Below the pieces are notes generated by a model. It was given only the letters and a program-made list of their open reading frames with translations, was not told the DNA's origin and searched no databases. A DNA stretch of 64,000 bases, taken from assembly GCA_004431415.1 (NCBI GenBank), contig QPMI01000634.1, positions 52,751-116,750 of the forward strand. Reading direction: 5' to 3'. Source of the DNA: Cyanophora paradoxa. Its lineage: Eukaryota > Glaucocystophyceae > Cyanophorales > Cyanophoraceae. Positions 50,571 through 62,200 of the stretch are shown piece by piece. The translations under genes and the position numbers were made by a program. Within the stretch, counting starts at the first letter, position 1. Each line of letters opens with the position of its first letter.

Positions 50571-51630
50571 AGAGCGGACGCGGCGTGGGACGATCGGACG
50601 ATCGTACCAGCGCCAAATTCGGCGTTCGACCACGGTGTCGGCGAAGCCACAGCGTCCGGAAAAGGTCAGTGGGCCTTCGCGCGGCCTGGGCGGCCCGCAG
50701 ACTTGTCTGCAATCACGGCGCCCGACCTCGCACCCACGACCCGGTCCGCGCAACGACGGCATTTCGTCTGCATCGGTCGTAAGCGCCAGCCCGCGCTCCC
50801 CCTCCCGGAGCCACGCCCGCGCGTTTTCCCGCTCGTGCGATGCTTGAGAGCCGCGGACGGCCGCCATCGTCGGCCCAGCGGCTTCCAGTCATGATGAGAT
50901 TCTAACGATTAGCCGATCGCGCAGAGATCGCGCCGACTCACCACGGCGTCACGGACCCGCCGCTGGCTCCGACGTTCGTGACAGGGCGCGATCTCCCTCC
51001 CCTACGCGCGCGCCCTCGTGAGGCAGTCCGCCTGCTTTTGGATCGTTCGATTCACGGAATTCGATCCGCAGGCCATGCATATGGCGCGGGCGCCCACCCG
51101 GCTCGCCCGATTGCCTCCGCAAGCGCGCCCTCGCGGCTGCGACCTCCCCTCCCCGCGGAGTTGGGCGCCGAGTAGCGGCCCGGGGCGCCGAATAGCGGCT
51201 GCAGCCCAGAGCCCTCCCGTTTTGCCTGGCCTCCCTGCCGGCACGCGCGCGCCTATACGGCTGCGGACGCCTTCCCTCCATTTCTGGGGCGCCGATTGAT
51301 GGCTGCATCCCGCAGTTCTCCCATGCTCCGGCGCTAGCCGTTGAGCCTGCTCCGGCGCCAGCCGTCGAGCCCGCTCCGGCGGCAGCCGTCGAGCCAGTCT
51401 GGCCTGCCCACGGTGCGCCCGCGACGCCCCTGCCTTCACTGAGCTTAGCTCACATGCTGAACGCAGCAAACTGGGCGCGTTCGGGCGATCAGCTGTCTAG
51501 AAAGCCAGGCTTGAGGGTGCGCTCACCTGTGCGCAGCGGCTCAGCCCGAATCCTGGCGGCCGGACGGCCTTCAGCGAGCCCTCGGGTACGCGCCTCCCTA
51601 TCGCTTCGGCGCAGGCGCAGTCTCGCCTGA
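50571..51630. other. GC-rich region without assigned gene
   Basis: Open on both strands in several frames. 51330-51400 has GCCAGCCGTCGAGCC / GCAGCCGTCGAGCC repeats (CTCCGGCGCCAGCCGT unit of about 27 bp). Codon bias is not consistent enough to call an exon. It leads into the hairpin satellite. Confidence 0.35.
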
Positions 51631-51635
51631 CGCGG

Positions 51636-53595
51636 CTCCCGCAGTTTCAGACTGCGGAGTGGCCTGGGGCGGCCCTCTTGGTGCGCCCCGCTCCCTCTCT
51701 GAGGTGGCCCCGCAGTTTCAGACTGCGGAGGGCTCGGGGCGAACCTTCTTGGTGCGCCACCCTCTCCTCTCTCGGCGCAGGCGCAGCCGCGCCTGACGCA
51801 GCCCCGCAGTTTCAGACTGCGGAGCGGCCGGGGCGGCCCTCTCGGTGCGCCCGCTCCCTCTCTGAGGTGGCCCCGCAGTTTCAGACTGCGGAGCGGCCCG
51901 GGGCGGCCCCTCTCGGTGCGCCCCGCTCTCTCTCTGAGGTGGCCCCGCAGTTTCAGACTGCGGAGCGGCCTGGGGCAGCCCTCTCGGTGCGCCCCGCTCT
52001 CTCTCTGAGGTGACCCCCGCAGTTTCAGACTGCGGAGCGGCCCGGGCGGCCCCTCTCGGTGCGCCCGCTCTCTCTCTCTGAGGTGGCCCCGCAGTTTCAG
52101 ACTGCGGAGCGGCCTGGGCAGCCCTCTCGGTGCGCCCCGCTCTCTCTGTGAGGTGGCCCCCGCAGTTTCAAACTGCGGAGCGGCCTGGGGCGTCCTTCTC
52201 GCGTGCGCCCCCCTCTCGCTTCGGCGCAGGCGCAGCCTCGCCGACGCAGCCCCGCAGTTTCAGACTGCGGAGGGCCGGGGCGAACCTTCTTGGTGCGCCC
52301 CTCTCTCCTCTCTCAGCGCAGGCGCAGCCGCGCCGGACGCAGCCCCCGCAGTTTCAGACTGCGGAGGGCCCGGGGCGAACCTTCTTGGTGCGCCCCCCGC
52401 TCCTCTCTCGGCGCAGGCGCAGCCACGCCTGACGCGGCCCCGCAGTTCAGCTGCGGAGTGGCCTAGGGCGGCCCTCTTGGTGCGCCCCGCTCTCTCTCTG
52501 AGGTGGCCCCGCAGTTTGAGACTGCGGAGCGGCCTGGGCGAACCTTCTTGGTGCGCCACCCTCTCCTCTTCCGACGCAGGCGCAGCCGCGCCTGACGCAG
52601 CCTCCGCAGTTTCAGACTGCGGAGCGGCCCGGGCGGCCCCCTTGGTGCGCCCCGCTCTCTCTCTCTCTCTCTCTCTCTGAGGTGGACCCGCAGTTTCAGA
52701 CTGCGGAGCGGCCCGGGCGGCCCTCTCGGTGCGCCCCGCTCTCTCTCTGAGGTGGCCCCGCAGTTTCAGACTGCGGAGCGGCCTGGGCAGCCCCTCTCGG
52801 TGCGCCCGCTCTCTCTCTGAGTGGCCCCGCAGTTTTCAGACTGCGGAGCGGCCCGGGGCGGCCCCTCTCGGTGCGCCCCGCTCTGTCTCTCTGAGGTGGC
52901 CCCGCAGTTTCAGACTGCGGAGCGGCCTGGGGCAGCCCTCTCGGTGCGCCCCGCTCTCTCTGTGAGGTGGCCCCGCAGTTTCAAACTGCGGAGCGGCCTG
53001 GGGCGTCCCTTCTCGCGTGCGCCCCCCTCTCGCTTCGGCGCAGGCGCAGCCTCGCCGACGCAGCCCCGCAGTTTCAGACTGCGGAGCGGCCCGGCGCCAC
53101 CCACTCGGCGTGCGCCCCTCCCCTCTTCAGCGCAGGCGCAGCCGCGCCCGACGCGGCCTCCACAGTTTTTGAACTGCGGGCGGCCCGGGGCGAACTTCTC
53201 GGTGCGCCCCCTTCTCTCTTCGGCGCAGGCGCAGCTCGCCTGACGCGGCCCCGCAGTTTCGAACTGCGGGGCGGCCCGGGGCGAGCCTCTTGGTGAACGC
53301 CCCGCTCTTCTCTTCGGCGCAGGCGCAGCCGCGCCTGATGACGCGGCCCACCGCAGTTTTCGAACTGCGGGGCGGCCCGGGGCGACCTGCTTGGTGCGCC
53401 CCTCTCTCCTCTTCGGCGTAAGCGCGCCTGACGCGGCCCCGCAGTTTCAGACTGCGGAGTGGCCTGGGGCGGCCCTCTTCTTCTTCTGGGCGGCAGACTG
53501 CGCAGCGGCCGAAGGGCTTCTGGGTGCGCGCCCCCTTTCCCGTGACGCAGGCACAGCCTCGCCTGACATTTACCCCGCAGTCTTAGAGTGCAGGG
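51636..53595 (+). repeat. Hairpin satellite with 70- and 93-bp units (array III)
   Basis: About 24 copies of CCGCAGTTTCAGACTGCGG (7-bp stem, 5-base loop; some copies CAAACTGC or TTCGAACTGC, where both stem sides changed together) begin near 51641, 51712, 51806, 51876, 51946, 52018, 52090, 52162, 52254, 52348, 52440, 52510, 52605, 52691 and so on to 53440. A last degenerate copy lies at 53577. Two spacer types alternate. Type A is about 70 bp, ending CTCTCTCTGAGGTGG. Type B is about 93 bp, ending CGGCGCAGGCGCAGCC...GACGC. All units also share GGTGCGCCCC. Frames are open on both strands because of composition; no evidence of translation. Confidence 0.9.
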
Positions 53596-56500
53596 CGGCT
53601 GCGGCGGCTCTTCTTGGCGGCGCGCCCAGCGCCGCGGCGCAGGCGCAGCCTCGCGGGGCGGCCAAGAGGCGGCACTGGTGGCGCCTCTCCTTGCAGCCCT
53701 GGGCCAGGTGGCCCGCCGCGCCGCCTCCGCCTTGCCTGCCTTGGTGGCAGGCGTACGTGCTTCTGAGCGCTACAATACAAAGGCTCGTTGACCCTAGCTC
53801 TCGCACGGTTGCGCATGCGGCAGGGGCGCGCGCGCAGCGAACCTATAGCCTGGTCTGCGGGCTCACCCTGCGGGCTTGCCCTCCCCGACATCACGGTCCA
53901 ATATATATATAAGCGCCGCAGTACGCCCACAAGTTCTGGCACTGGCAACAGATCTAGATCTAGTGAGCTCGGCTCGGAGCCGCCGAGGCTGCCGAGCCCC
54001 ATTATTATTATATGCATGTACCGGCCGACAAGCCGTCCGACGGTCGCTGAGCCTCGGAGCACGCCGAACTCGCGAACGTGAACGTTAACTTAGGCGAGGC
54101 GCGCGCCACCGCGGCGACCGCCGCGGCTCTTACATATATTCGAATTCATGATCATGCATATGATTGCGAGTCAACTTTCCATCCGGACTCCGGACGCATT
54201 TGCATGCGCATATGCGCATGCAGCGTCACCGAATTTTTTTTTCTCGAGCTCCTTTCGGCCGGCGCGGCGCCGGGCGATCGCGAGCGCTAGCGCTAGATTA
54301 GACGTCGACGCTGAGCGCTACCGGCACTGCCGCCGATCGCGAGTGTGTGCGTCCACCCCGCGGTCAGCAGATCTAGATCTAGATCTAGATCTAGCCTAGT
54401 AGCTGTGCCCGGCGGCCGGATATATATGTATGCAGATACTGCAACGCAAGTTAATTTCGGTGGCGCATACGTATACATGCACATGCACTCTATCTTGAAG
54501 TGGCCCCACGATCCGCACACCTGGCCATGGCACGGCCGCGGTACACGTGCGCTGTACACAGGAGCGGCGCGGGTTTCCGATGTTCGGATATATATCAATC
54601 CGAGTCGACTTGACTCGTCGACGTCAGTGACTCAGTGAGCTTCGCGTGCGATCCGATGATCATGATCAACCATTCATGATCAAATATGATCAATTGTGCG
54701 ATCGCGCGCCGCATGCGCAATATTCAGAATCGCGCGCCGCATGCGCAGCACTCGAACTTGCTCGCAATACGATCGCAATCATGATCATTGATCGTCCAGA
54801 TCGATATCGATCATCAAATAAGACTTATTGTGCGCACTACCGTAGTACTTATACGGTCCGCGGCCGCCACATGCGCGCGCGCATACCAGTACCGGCGTCG
54901 GCACGTCGGCGACTCGGCGGTACCCAGATCTAGACTCTAGATCTTGCAATCGATTCACAGCTTCGCGCCCCCGCCCCGGGCGGCGCCGGGCCCCGGCCCG
55001 GCCTTGAGACCTCAGTCTCTCTCTTATGGCAATTTTACATGCACAACGCTAAGAAGACCACTTCCTGAGTCACCCCTGCGGTTCCAGCTGTCGGTCCGCG
55101 CCGCGCGCGTCATAAAGGTCACTGCCAACCGTTGAATTCGAACGCGAACCGGCGATCTCGCGATCGTCCCTTGCAAAAATTGCACGGCCCGGCGGCGCAC
55201 GTCCTCCCTTCAGCTTGGGAAGGCCGGGGCCGTCGTAATCCGACGCGTACGTCGACGCGACGTGGACGCCGGCCGCAGCGCCCTTGCGGTCATCGGATAC
55301 ATATATTAGTTGGCATTGCAAATTGAGCTGCCAGGCTGTTTTCGGATCGCGATCGGACGTCAACGTACGTCATATATATATCGCTATATATATAGCCTCC
55401 GGGCAACAATTCATGATCAAGCGCCCGCGGCCGGCACCCGTACGCGTCGTAATCAAGCTCAAACGGCGTCGGCGTGAGCTTGCATCAGGACCGTCGGACT
55501 CTAGGATCACGGGACGTACGCGTGCCGCAGCGCGCGTTGCGGCGCGATCTTGGTAGCCTTGGCCGATTGACCCCGGCCCGGCGGTAATTAATGCCTATGC
55601 ACATGATCATATACAGCATTATAGTAACGCGCGCATATCATAGTATATGATTTTGGTCCGACGGTCATATAAAGTAGTACTACGGTATGCTTGCAATTGC
55701 AATTGCACCCCTGGTCATGGACGGACCGGAGTCTTTCGCGCGGCCACGCCGGCACGCGTACGTGTGCACCCAAGCCCTCATGATCATGATCAGGGCCCGG
55801 CCGCGGGGCCTGGCACTGCGCCAATTGTCAACGATGCAAACACGCACGGCAACATTAATTGCACCGTCCGACGAAAATGAACACGTACACTGCCGCGCAG
55901 TGCGCCGGCGCAATTGCGCAATTGCAATCCATCTGCATCGATATCGATTCTACGATATCGATCGCGATACTATGCTGTCGATATCGATACTCCGACCCCG
56001 ATGAGCGAGATCGGCCGCGGAGCGGCAGATCTAGAGTGCCTGTCCTCTAGATCTAGATCTAGATCTCGCGATGCTGTGATGAGCCCACATTGTGTCGAGT
56101 GCCCGTGGCGACGTCAACTTAGAACGTGGCAACAAAACGATCATCGGATGATATCGCTCACAATCATGAATTGCGACAGGGGGGATACCGTGATCTCAAC
56201 GACCCCCCGTGCCCCCGTGACCACTGCGGCCACGTGCACCAGATCGCCCGCGTTCGCGTGCGGGGGTTAACGTTCGAACTAAATTTCAGAATTGAACGGG
56301 CGTTGCCGGATTCTGTTTGAGCTCCTAATATTAATGAAGCTGGCGCACGAACTCGAAAGATGCAGCTGGTGAACTCTCTCGCGAGTCGCGACAAGCTGCA
56401 CGGCGGCGGTCTCGAGCTCGCGACGTTGACGTGCGATCGCGAGCTCGAGTTCAGACTTTCTACGATACATCGAGCTCAAGCTCTTCAGCCGCGGTCAACG

Positions 56501-56700
56501 CGGCAGTCCCGGATTCCGATCTCGGAATATAATATCCGTTTTCACATTACGAGCGACATCGATATATCTATCCGATGATCAGTGACTATTAAATTTAATT
56601 TTTTATAAAGATGGCTATAGCGACTGATCGTGAGCACGCACAGGCTCGCCATAAGCTTGCCATGATGCTGCCCCCCGATAGTTCCACAAGTACTATCGAG
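53596..56700. other. Palindrome-saturated non-coding DNA
   Basis: Densest region of self-complementary runs: AGATCT runs at 53950, 54369-54394 and 56050; TGATCATGATCA at 54655 and 55780; TTGCAATTGCAATTGCA at 55690; ATCGATATCGAT at 55936-55990; GCATGCGCATATGCGCATGC at 54200; CTATATATATAG. No ORF has gene-like codon bias. No element with termini recognised. Confidence 0.5.
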
Positions 56701-56754
56701 TGCTTCAGCTTAAAAGCTTCTTTTACTTGCTGAGCTGCTGCTGCTGCTTGAGGC

Positions 56755-57303
56755 CTGGCCTTGGTCTGGTTTGTGCACGGCGGGCGAAGCCCGCCGGCCC
56801 ACCAACTATTTCCTGCCTCCGTCTCAAACCGCTGTACTTACCAGCGGTCGCTGTACCCCGCCTCCGAATCACGTGAAGGCTGCGGCCGACCACGTGAGAG
56901 GCCTGGGCCAGATGCCCCTCAAGAAATCGGGCACTAACCCAGAGGGGTACAGCAATTGTAGACTCGCAGTAGCTCGTCAGAAAAAAGCACTTGATGTGGA
57001 CCCCTGGGGAAGCATCCGCCGGTATCCTCGGCTTGAGAGAACTGATAAACCGTGATCCCAACACGGTGGAAGTTCTCTCCGGTTTTGCGCCGCAAAACCG
57101 TGCTCCCGCGACTGCCAAACACAATATATGCACGCAGCAATATAGTCGCGAATTAATAATAGAATAGAAACTAGCCGCCGAGTGGCAGTAGCCGTCGTAC
57201 GCGTGCAGAATAGATCACGTCATAGAAGTAGGTAGAGAAACAATACTCTCGTGATCTATATATAATTCATGCGAGCTTTTCGGCGAAGAAAAGCACGTGA
57301 GGC
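56755..57303 (-). repeat. Module X, copy 1
   Basis: CGGCGGGCGAAGCCCGCCGG, CCCACCAACTATTTCCTGCC, then CCGCTGTACTTACC, to GCGAAGAAAAGCACGTGAGG, CCAAGCATAAA. Repeated at 58765-59288. The minus strand is open for 136 codons in this copy but broken by single-base indels in the other. It includes the hairpins CGGCGGGCTTCGCCCGCCG and CGGTTTTGCG-C-CGCAAAACCG. Identity unknown. Confidence 0.75.
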
Positions 57304-57655
57304 CAAGCATAAAACGTCGTATGCGCGTAAGCGTAGACGAAGATTGTGCAAGCCGTCAGTGCAAAACAGCCGACAAGCTCAGCTACCGGCGCGCGCCCGG
57401 AAATCGTAACCGCGGCCGCGGCCGGCGCTCGGCTGCGATCGTGATCGCGCACGAGAAAACAAAATATTAATTATGAATGCGAGACGTACCCGTCCGAGCC
57501 GCCACGGGTACCGCTGCTATTGATTGCATCACTGACGCAAGGCGCCCTGAGAGCGCCAGTCCGTCTGAGGCGCGCCGCCCGCCCCGCTCGCGGGCGGCGC
57601 GCCTTGTTCTTCAATCTTTACTACGATCTGTGCGAGGAATCGCCTCGCGCACCCA
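57304..57655 (+). repeat. Module Y, copy 2
   Basis: Near-identical to 50215-50570, with the hairpin at 57568-57604. It is directly preceded here by module X instead of an array II fragment. Differences are mostly single-base changes in short runs. Confidence 0.85.
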
Positions 57656-58764
57656 CCCTCCCACACTCGTCGTACACAGTGAAGTATTCGTTCACGTGTA
57701 CTGCAGCTGGCAGACTGAGCTCTGCAGCTGATCGTGAGACAGATCTGCCATGTCATGTCAAATTACAAGTCGCGCTGTCGGCGCTGGACTTGCAATTGCA
57801 ATTAACTTGCAATAGTTAACGTTTCGAGAACCAGGGCCCATTCATGGCTATATATATATTAAACCAGGCTCATGCATATGCCAGTCGAGCTCGGAGCCTC
57901 ATCAGGGGCCTAGCCTGGCCATAAGAGGTCCGCAGTCGAGCTGGAGCCTGCAGTCTTTCGCTGCAGAACGCCTACGTATACGTATACGGCCTATAATTAA
58001 AAATTGGCACGGAGACCGGAACCCGGGTCTCCAATCTGTAGTGCCATGGTCACCGACTAGCTCTAGGCCTAGGCGCGAACCGGATATCGATACACGCACA
58101 CGCGCGATGTCGACGTCCAGCCTCGCGATTAATATTGAGCTCCCCGCATTGAACATGGCCGTCGGAGTAATTCTCTGCATCCGATCCGATCTTTAATTAT
58201 AAGCTCATGTAATTCATGAGCTGGATCGGGTGGATTAATCGCACGATCGCGAGTCCTTCGCAATTGTAAGCCGTGAGCTGCGAATTCGAAGCAAGCCGCA
58301 GGCTGCAAAATGCATATGGCCACGGAAGACTCGCGACCGGAGAAGAGCTCGAGACAAAATCGAGATCGGGCTGATACATTCGACATGGCTGCGGCATCAA
58401 CCCCGCGATTGCGATCGACGCGATTGAAATCGCTAGTATGGCATCGATTGTGCCAAAGCGATCGCACTGCAAGCCGAAGGGATAATAAGGAATAGTGGCA
58501 TCGACGTCGAACTAGCTTGCCTTACCGGATCTAATCTGCGGCTAGAAGCCTGCAGCTGGCGGCGGAGACGCCCAGATCCGAATTTCATATAACGTCGACT
58601 CAGGCTTGTAATTGCACATGCATGGAGAATAGCAGGCTCTTACGTAATTAGAGATCGAGAAAGCGTTAAGCTCGTCGAATGACCGACAAAGCTCGATCCG
58701 CACTGCTTTCTGTGCTGTACTCCATTGAAGAGGCGAGGACAGTCCGTGAGTGTGTGGTTGTGCA
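57656..58764. other. Palindrome-rich spacer
   Basis: TTGCAATTGCAATTAACTTGCAATAG, CTACGTATACGTATACG and ATGAATTACATGAGCTTAT words. The minus ORFs at 57902 and 58129 are open for about 100 codons but have no recognised motif. No gene supported. Confidence 0.4.
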
Positions 58765-59288
58765 CGGCGGGCGAAGCCCGCCGCCCACCAACTATTTCCT
58801 GCCTCCGTCTCAAACCGCTGTACTTACCACGGTCGCTGTACCCCGCCTCCGAATCACGTGAAGGCTGCGGCCGACCAGTGAGAGCCTGGGCAGATGCCCT
58901 CAAGAAATCGGCACTAACCAGAGGGGTACAGCAATTGTAGACTCGCAGTAGCTCGTCAGAAAAAAGCACTTGATGTGGACCCTGGGAAGCATCCGCCGGT
59001 ATCCTCGGCTTGAGAGAACTGATAAACCGTGATCCAACACGTGGAAGTTCTCTCCGGTTTGCGCCGCAAAACCGTGCTCCCCGCGACTGCCAAACACATA
59101 TATGCACGCAGCAATATAGTCCGCGAATTAATAATAGAATGAAACTAGCCCGCCGAGTGGCAGTAGCCGTCGTACGCGTGGCAGAATAGATCACGTCATA
59201 GAAGTAGTAGAGAAACAATACTCTCGTGATCTATATATATTCATGCGAGCTTTTCGGCGAAGAAAAAGCAGTGAGGCCAAGCATAAAT
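58765..59288 (-). repeat. Module X, copy 2
   Basis: As copy 1, but about 25 bp shorter through many one-base losses from doublets and short runs (GGCCTGGGCCAG to GCCTGGGCAG; CCCAGAGG to CCAGAGG; GGTTTTGCG to GGTTTGCG). It runs directly into array II at GAGGCCAAGCATAAA|TGCGACC. Confidence 0.8.
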
Positions 59289-62200
59289 GCGACCTCGCAG
59301 GCATCTTGGGAGCTTCGCTTTCGGCACTCTCGGCGTGGCGCGCCGCACCTGGTGGGCGGGCGCGCGTCTCGCTTCGTAATAAAGGTCAGTATCGCTACTG
59401 CTGCAACTTCTAATCGTTTCGGGCCTGACCCGCGCCTCGCAGAGTGATCGCTTTCTCGGGGGGATGGCTCTGGCGGGCTGTTTCTGAACCGAGTGCTGGG
59501 GCGTCGCTCCGGCCGATCCGAGTGCATGGCGAAGGTCAGTTCCACCATTCATTTCGATATTTGCACTCGTCTCAATCGTGCGACCTCGCAGGCATCTTGG
59601 GAGCTTCGCTTTCGGCACTCTCGGCGTGGCCGCGCCGCACCTGGTGGGCGGGCGGCGCTCTCGCTTCGTAATAAAGGTGAGTATCGCTGCTGCTGCAACT
59701 TCTAATCGTTTCGGGCCTGACCCGCGCCTCGCAGAGTGATCGCTTTCTCGGGGGGATGGCTCTGGCGGGCTGTTTCTGAACCGAGTGCTGGGGCGTCGCT
59801 CCGGCCGATCCGAGTGCATGGCGAAGGTCAGTTCCACATTCATTTCGATATTTGCACTCGTCTCAATCGTGCGACCTCGCAGGCATCTTGGGAGCTTCGC
59901 TTTCGGCACTCTCGGCGTGGCCGCGCCGCACCTGGTGGGCGGGCGGCGCTCTCGCTTCGTAATAAAGGTGAGTATCGCTGCTGCTGCAACTTCTAATCGT
60001 TTCGGGCCTGACCCGCGCCTCGCAGAGTGATCGCTTTCTCGGGGGATGGCTCTGGCGGGCTGTTTCTGAACCGAGTGCTGGGGCGTCGCTCCGGCCGATC
60101 CGAGTGCATGGCGAAGGTCAGTTCCATCATTCATTTCGATATTTGCACTCGTCTCAATCGTGCGACCTCGCAGGCATCTTGGGAGCTTCGCTTTCGGCAC
60201 TCTCGGCTGGCCGCGCCGCACCTGGTGGGCGGGCGGCGCTCTCGCTTCGTAATAAAGGTGAGTATCGCTGCTGCTGCAACTTCTAATCGTTTCGGGCCTG
60301 ACCCGCGCCTCGCAGAGTGATCGCTTTCTCGGGGGATGGCTCTGGCGGGCTGTTTCTGACCGAGTGCTGGGGCGTCGCTCCGGCCGATCCGAGTGCATGG
60401 CGAAGGTCAGTTCCATCATTCATTTCGATATTTGCACTCGTCTCAATCGTGCGACCTCGCAGGCATCTTGGGAGCTTCGCTTTCGGCACTCTCGGCGTGG
60501 CCGCGCCGCACCTGGTGGGCGGGCGGCGCTCTCGCTTCGTAATAAAGGTGAGTATCGCTGCTGCTGCAACTTCTAATCGTTTCGGGCCTGACCGCGCCTC
60601 GCAGAGTGATCGCTTTCTCGGGGGATGGCTCTGGCGGGCTGTTTCTGACCGAGTGCTGGGGCGTCGCTCCGGCCGATCCGAGTGCATGGCGAAGGTCAGT
60701 TCCATCATTCATTTCGATATTTGCACTCGTCTCAATCGTGCGACCTCGCAGGCATCTTGGGAGCTTCGCTTTCGGCACTCTCGGCTTGGCCGCGCCGCAC
60801 CTGGTGGGCGGGCGGCGCTCTCGCTTCGTAATAAAGGTGAGTATCGCTGCTGCTGCAACTTCTAATCGTTTCGGGCCTGACCCGCGCCTCGCAGAGTGAT
60901 CGCTTTCTCGGGGGGATGGCTCTGGCGGGCTGTTTCTGAACCGAGTGCTGGGGCGTCGCTCCGGCCGATCCGAGTGCATGGCGAAGGTCAGTTCCATCAT
61001 TCATTTCGATATTTGCACTCGTCTCAATCGTGCGACCTCGCAGGCATCTTGGGAGCTTCGCTTTCGGCACTCTCGGCGTGGCCGCGCCGCACCTGGTGGG
61101 CGGGCGGCGCTCTCGCTTCGTAATAAAGGTGAGTATCGCTGCTGCTGCAACTTCTAATCGTTTCGGGCCTGACCCGCGCCTCGCAGAGTGATCGCTTTCT
61201 CGGGGGATGGCTCTGGCGGGCTGTTTCTGACCGAGTGCTGGGGCGTCGCTCCGGCCGATCCGAGTGCATGGCGAAGGTCAGTTCCATCATTCATTTCGAT
61301 ATTTGCACTCGTCTCAATCGTGCGACCTCGCAGGCATCTTGGGAGCTTCGCTTTCGGCACTCTCGGCGTGGCCGCGCCGCACCTGGTGGGCGGGCGGCGC
61401 TCTCGCTTCGTAATAAAGGTGAGTATCGCTGCTGCTGCAACTTCTAATCGTTTCGGGCCTGACCCGCGCCTCGCAGAGTTATCGCTTTCTCGGGGGGATG
61501 GCTCTGGCGGGCTGTTTCTGAACCGAGTGCTGGGGCGTCGCTCCGGCCGATCCGAGTGCATGGCGAAGGTCAGTTCCACCATTCATTTCGATATTTGCAC
61601 TCGTCTCAATCGTGCGACCTCGCAGGCATCTTGGGAGCTTCGCTTTCGGCACTCTCGGCGTGGCCGCGCCGCACCTGGTGGGCGGGCGGCGCTCTCGCTT
61701 CGTAATAAAGGTGAGTATCGCTGCTGCTGCAACTTCTAATCGTTTCGGGCCTGACCCGCGCCTCGCAGAGTGATCGCTTTCTCGGGGGGATGGCTCTGGC
61801 GGGCTGTTTCTGAACCGAGTGCTGGGGCGTCGCTCCGGCCGATCCGAGTGCATGGCGAAGGTCAGTTCCATCATTCATTTCGATATTTGCACTCGTCTCA
61901 ATCGTGCGACCTCGCAGGCATCTTGGGAGCTTCGCTTTCGGCACTCTCGGCTTGGCCGCGCCGCACCTGGTGGGCGGGCGGCGCTCTCGCTTCGTAATAA
62001 AGGTGAGTATCGCTGCTGCTGCAACTTCTAATCGTTTCGGGCCTGACCCGCGCCTCGCAGAGTGATCGCTTTCTCGGGGGATGCATATGGCTCTGGCGGG
62101 CTGTTTTCTGAACCGAGTGCTGGGGCGCGCCGGCGTCGCTCCAGCCGATCCGAGTGCATGGCGAAGGTCAGTTCCATCATTCATTTCGATATTTGCACTC

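Noticed and set aside
51678-53300. Plus and minus ORFs through the hairpin satellite (PQFQTAERPGA repeats)
   Set aside because: All frames are mostly open because of composition, unit lengths of 70 and 93 shift the frame, and both strands look equally open.
17325-56060. HIP1 (GCGATCGC) as the explanation of the palindromes
   Set aside because: GCGATCGC occurs, but many other self-complementary words are equally or more common, and the inserted word depends on its flank.
56723-57133. 136-codon minus ORF in module X
   Set aside because: It is open only in one copy; the second copy is broken by many indels. The peptide shows no recognisable domain. Kept as a repeat module rather than a gene.
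59241-60419. 392-codon minus-strand ORF over array II, with several related ORFs of 112-192 codons
   Set aside because: It runs antisense through tandem units whose lengths are not multiples of three, repeats the same peptide in each unit, and is broken at random by single-base differences. It is a by-product of the repeat, not a gene.
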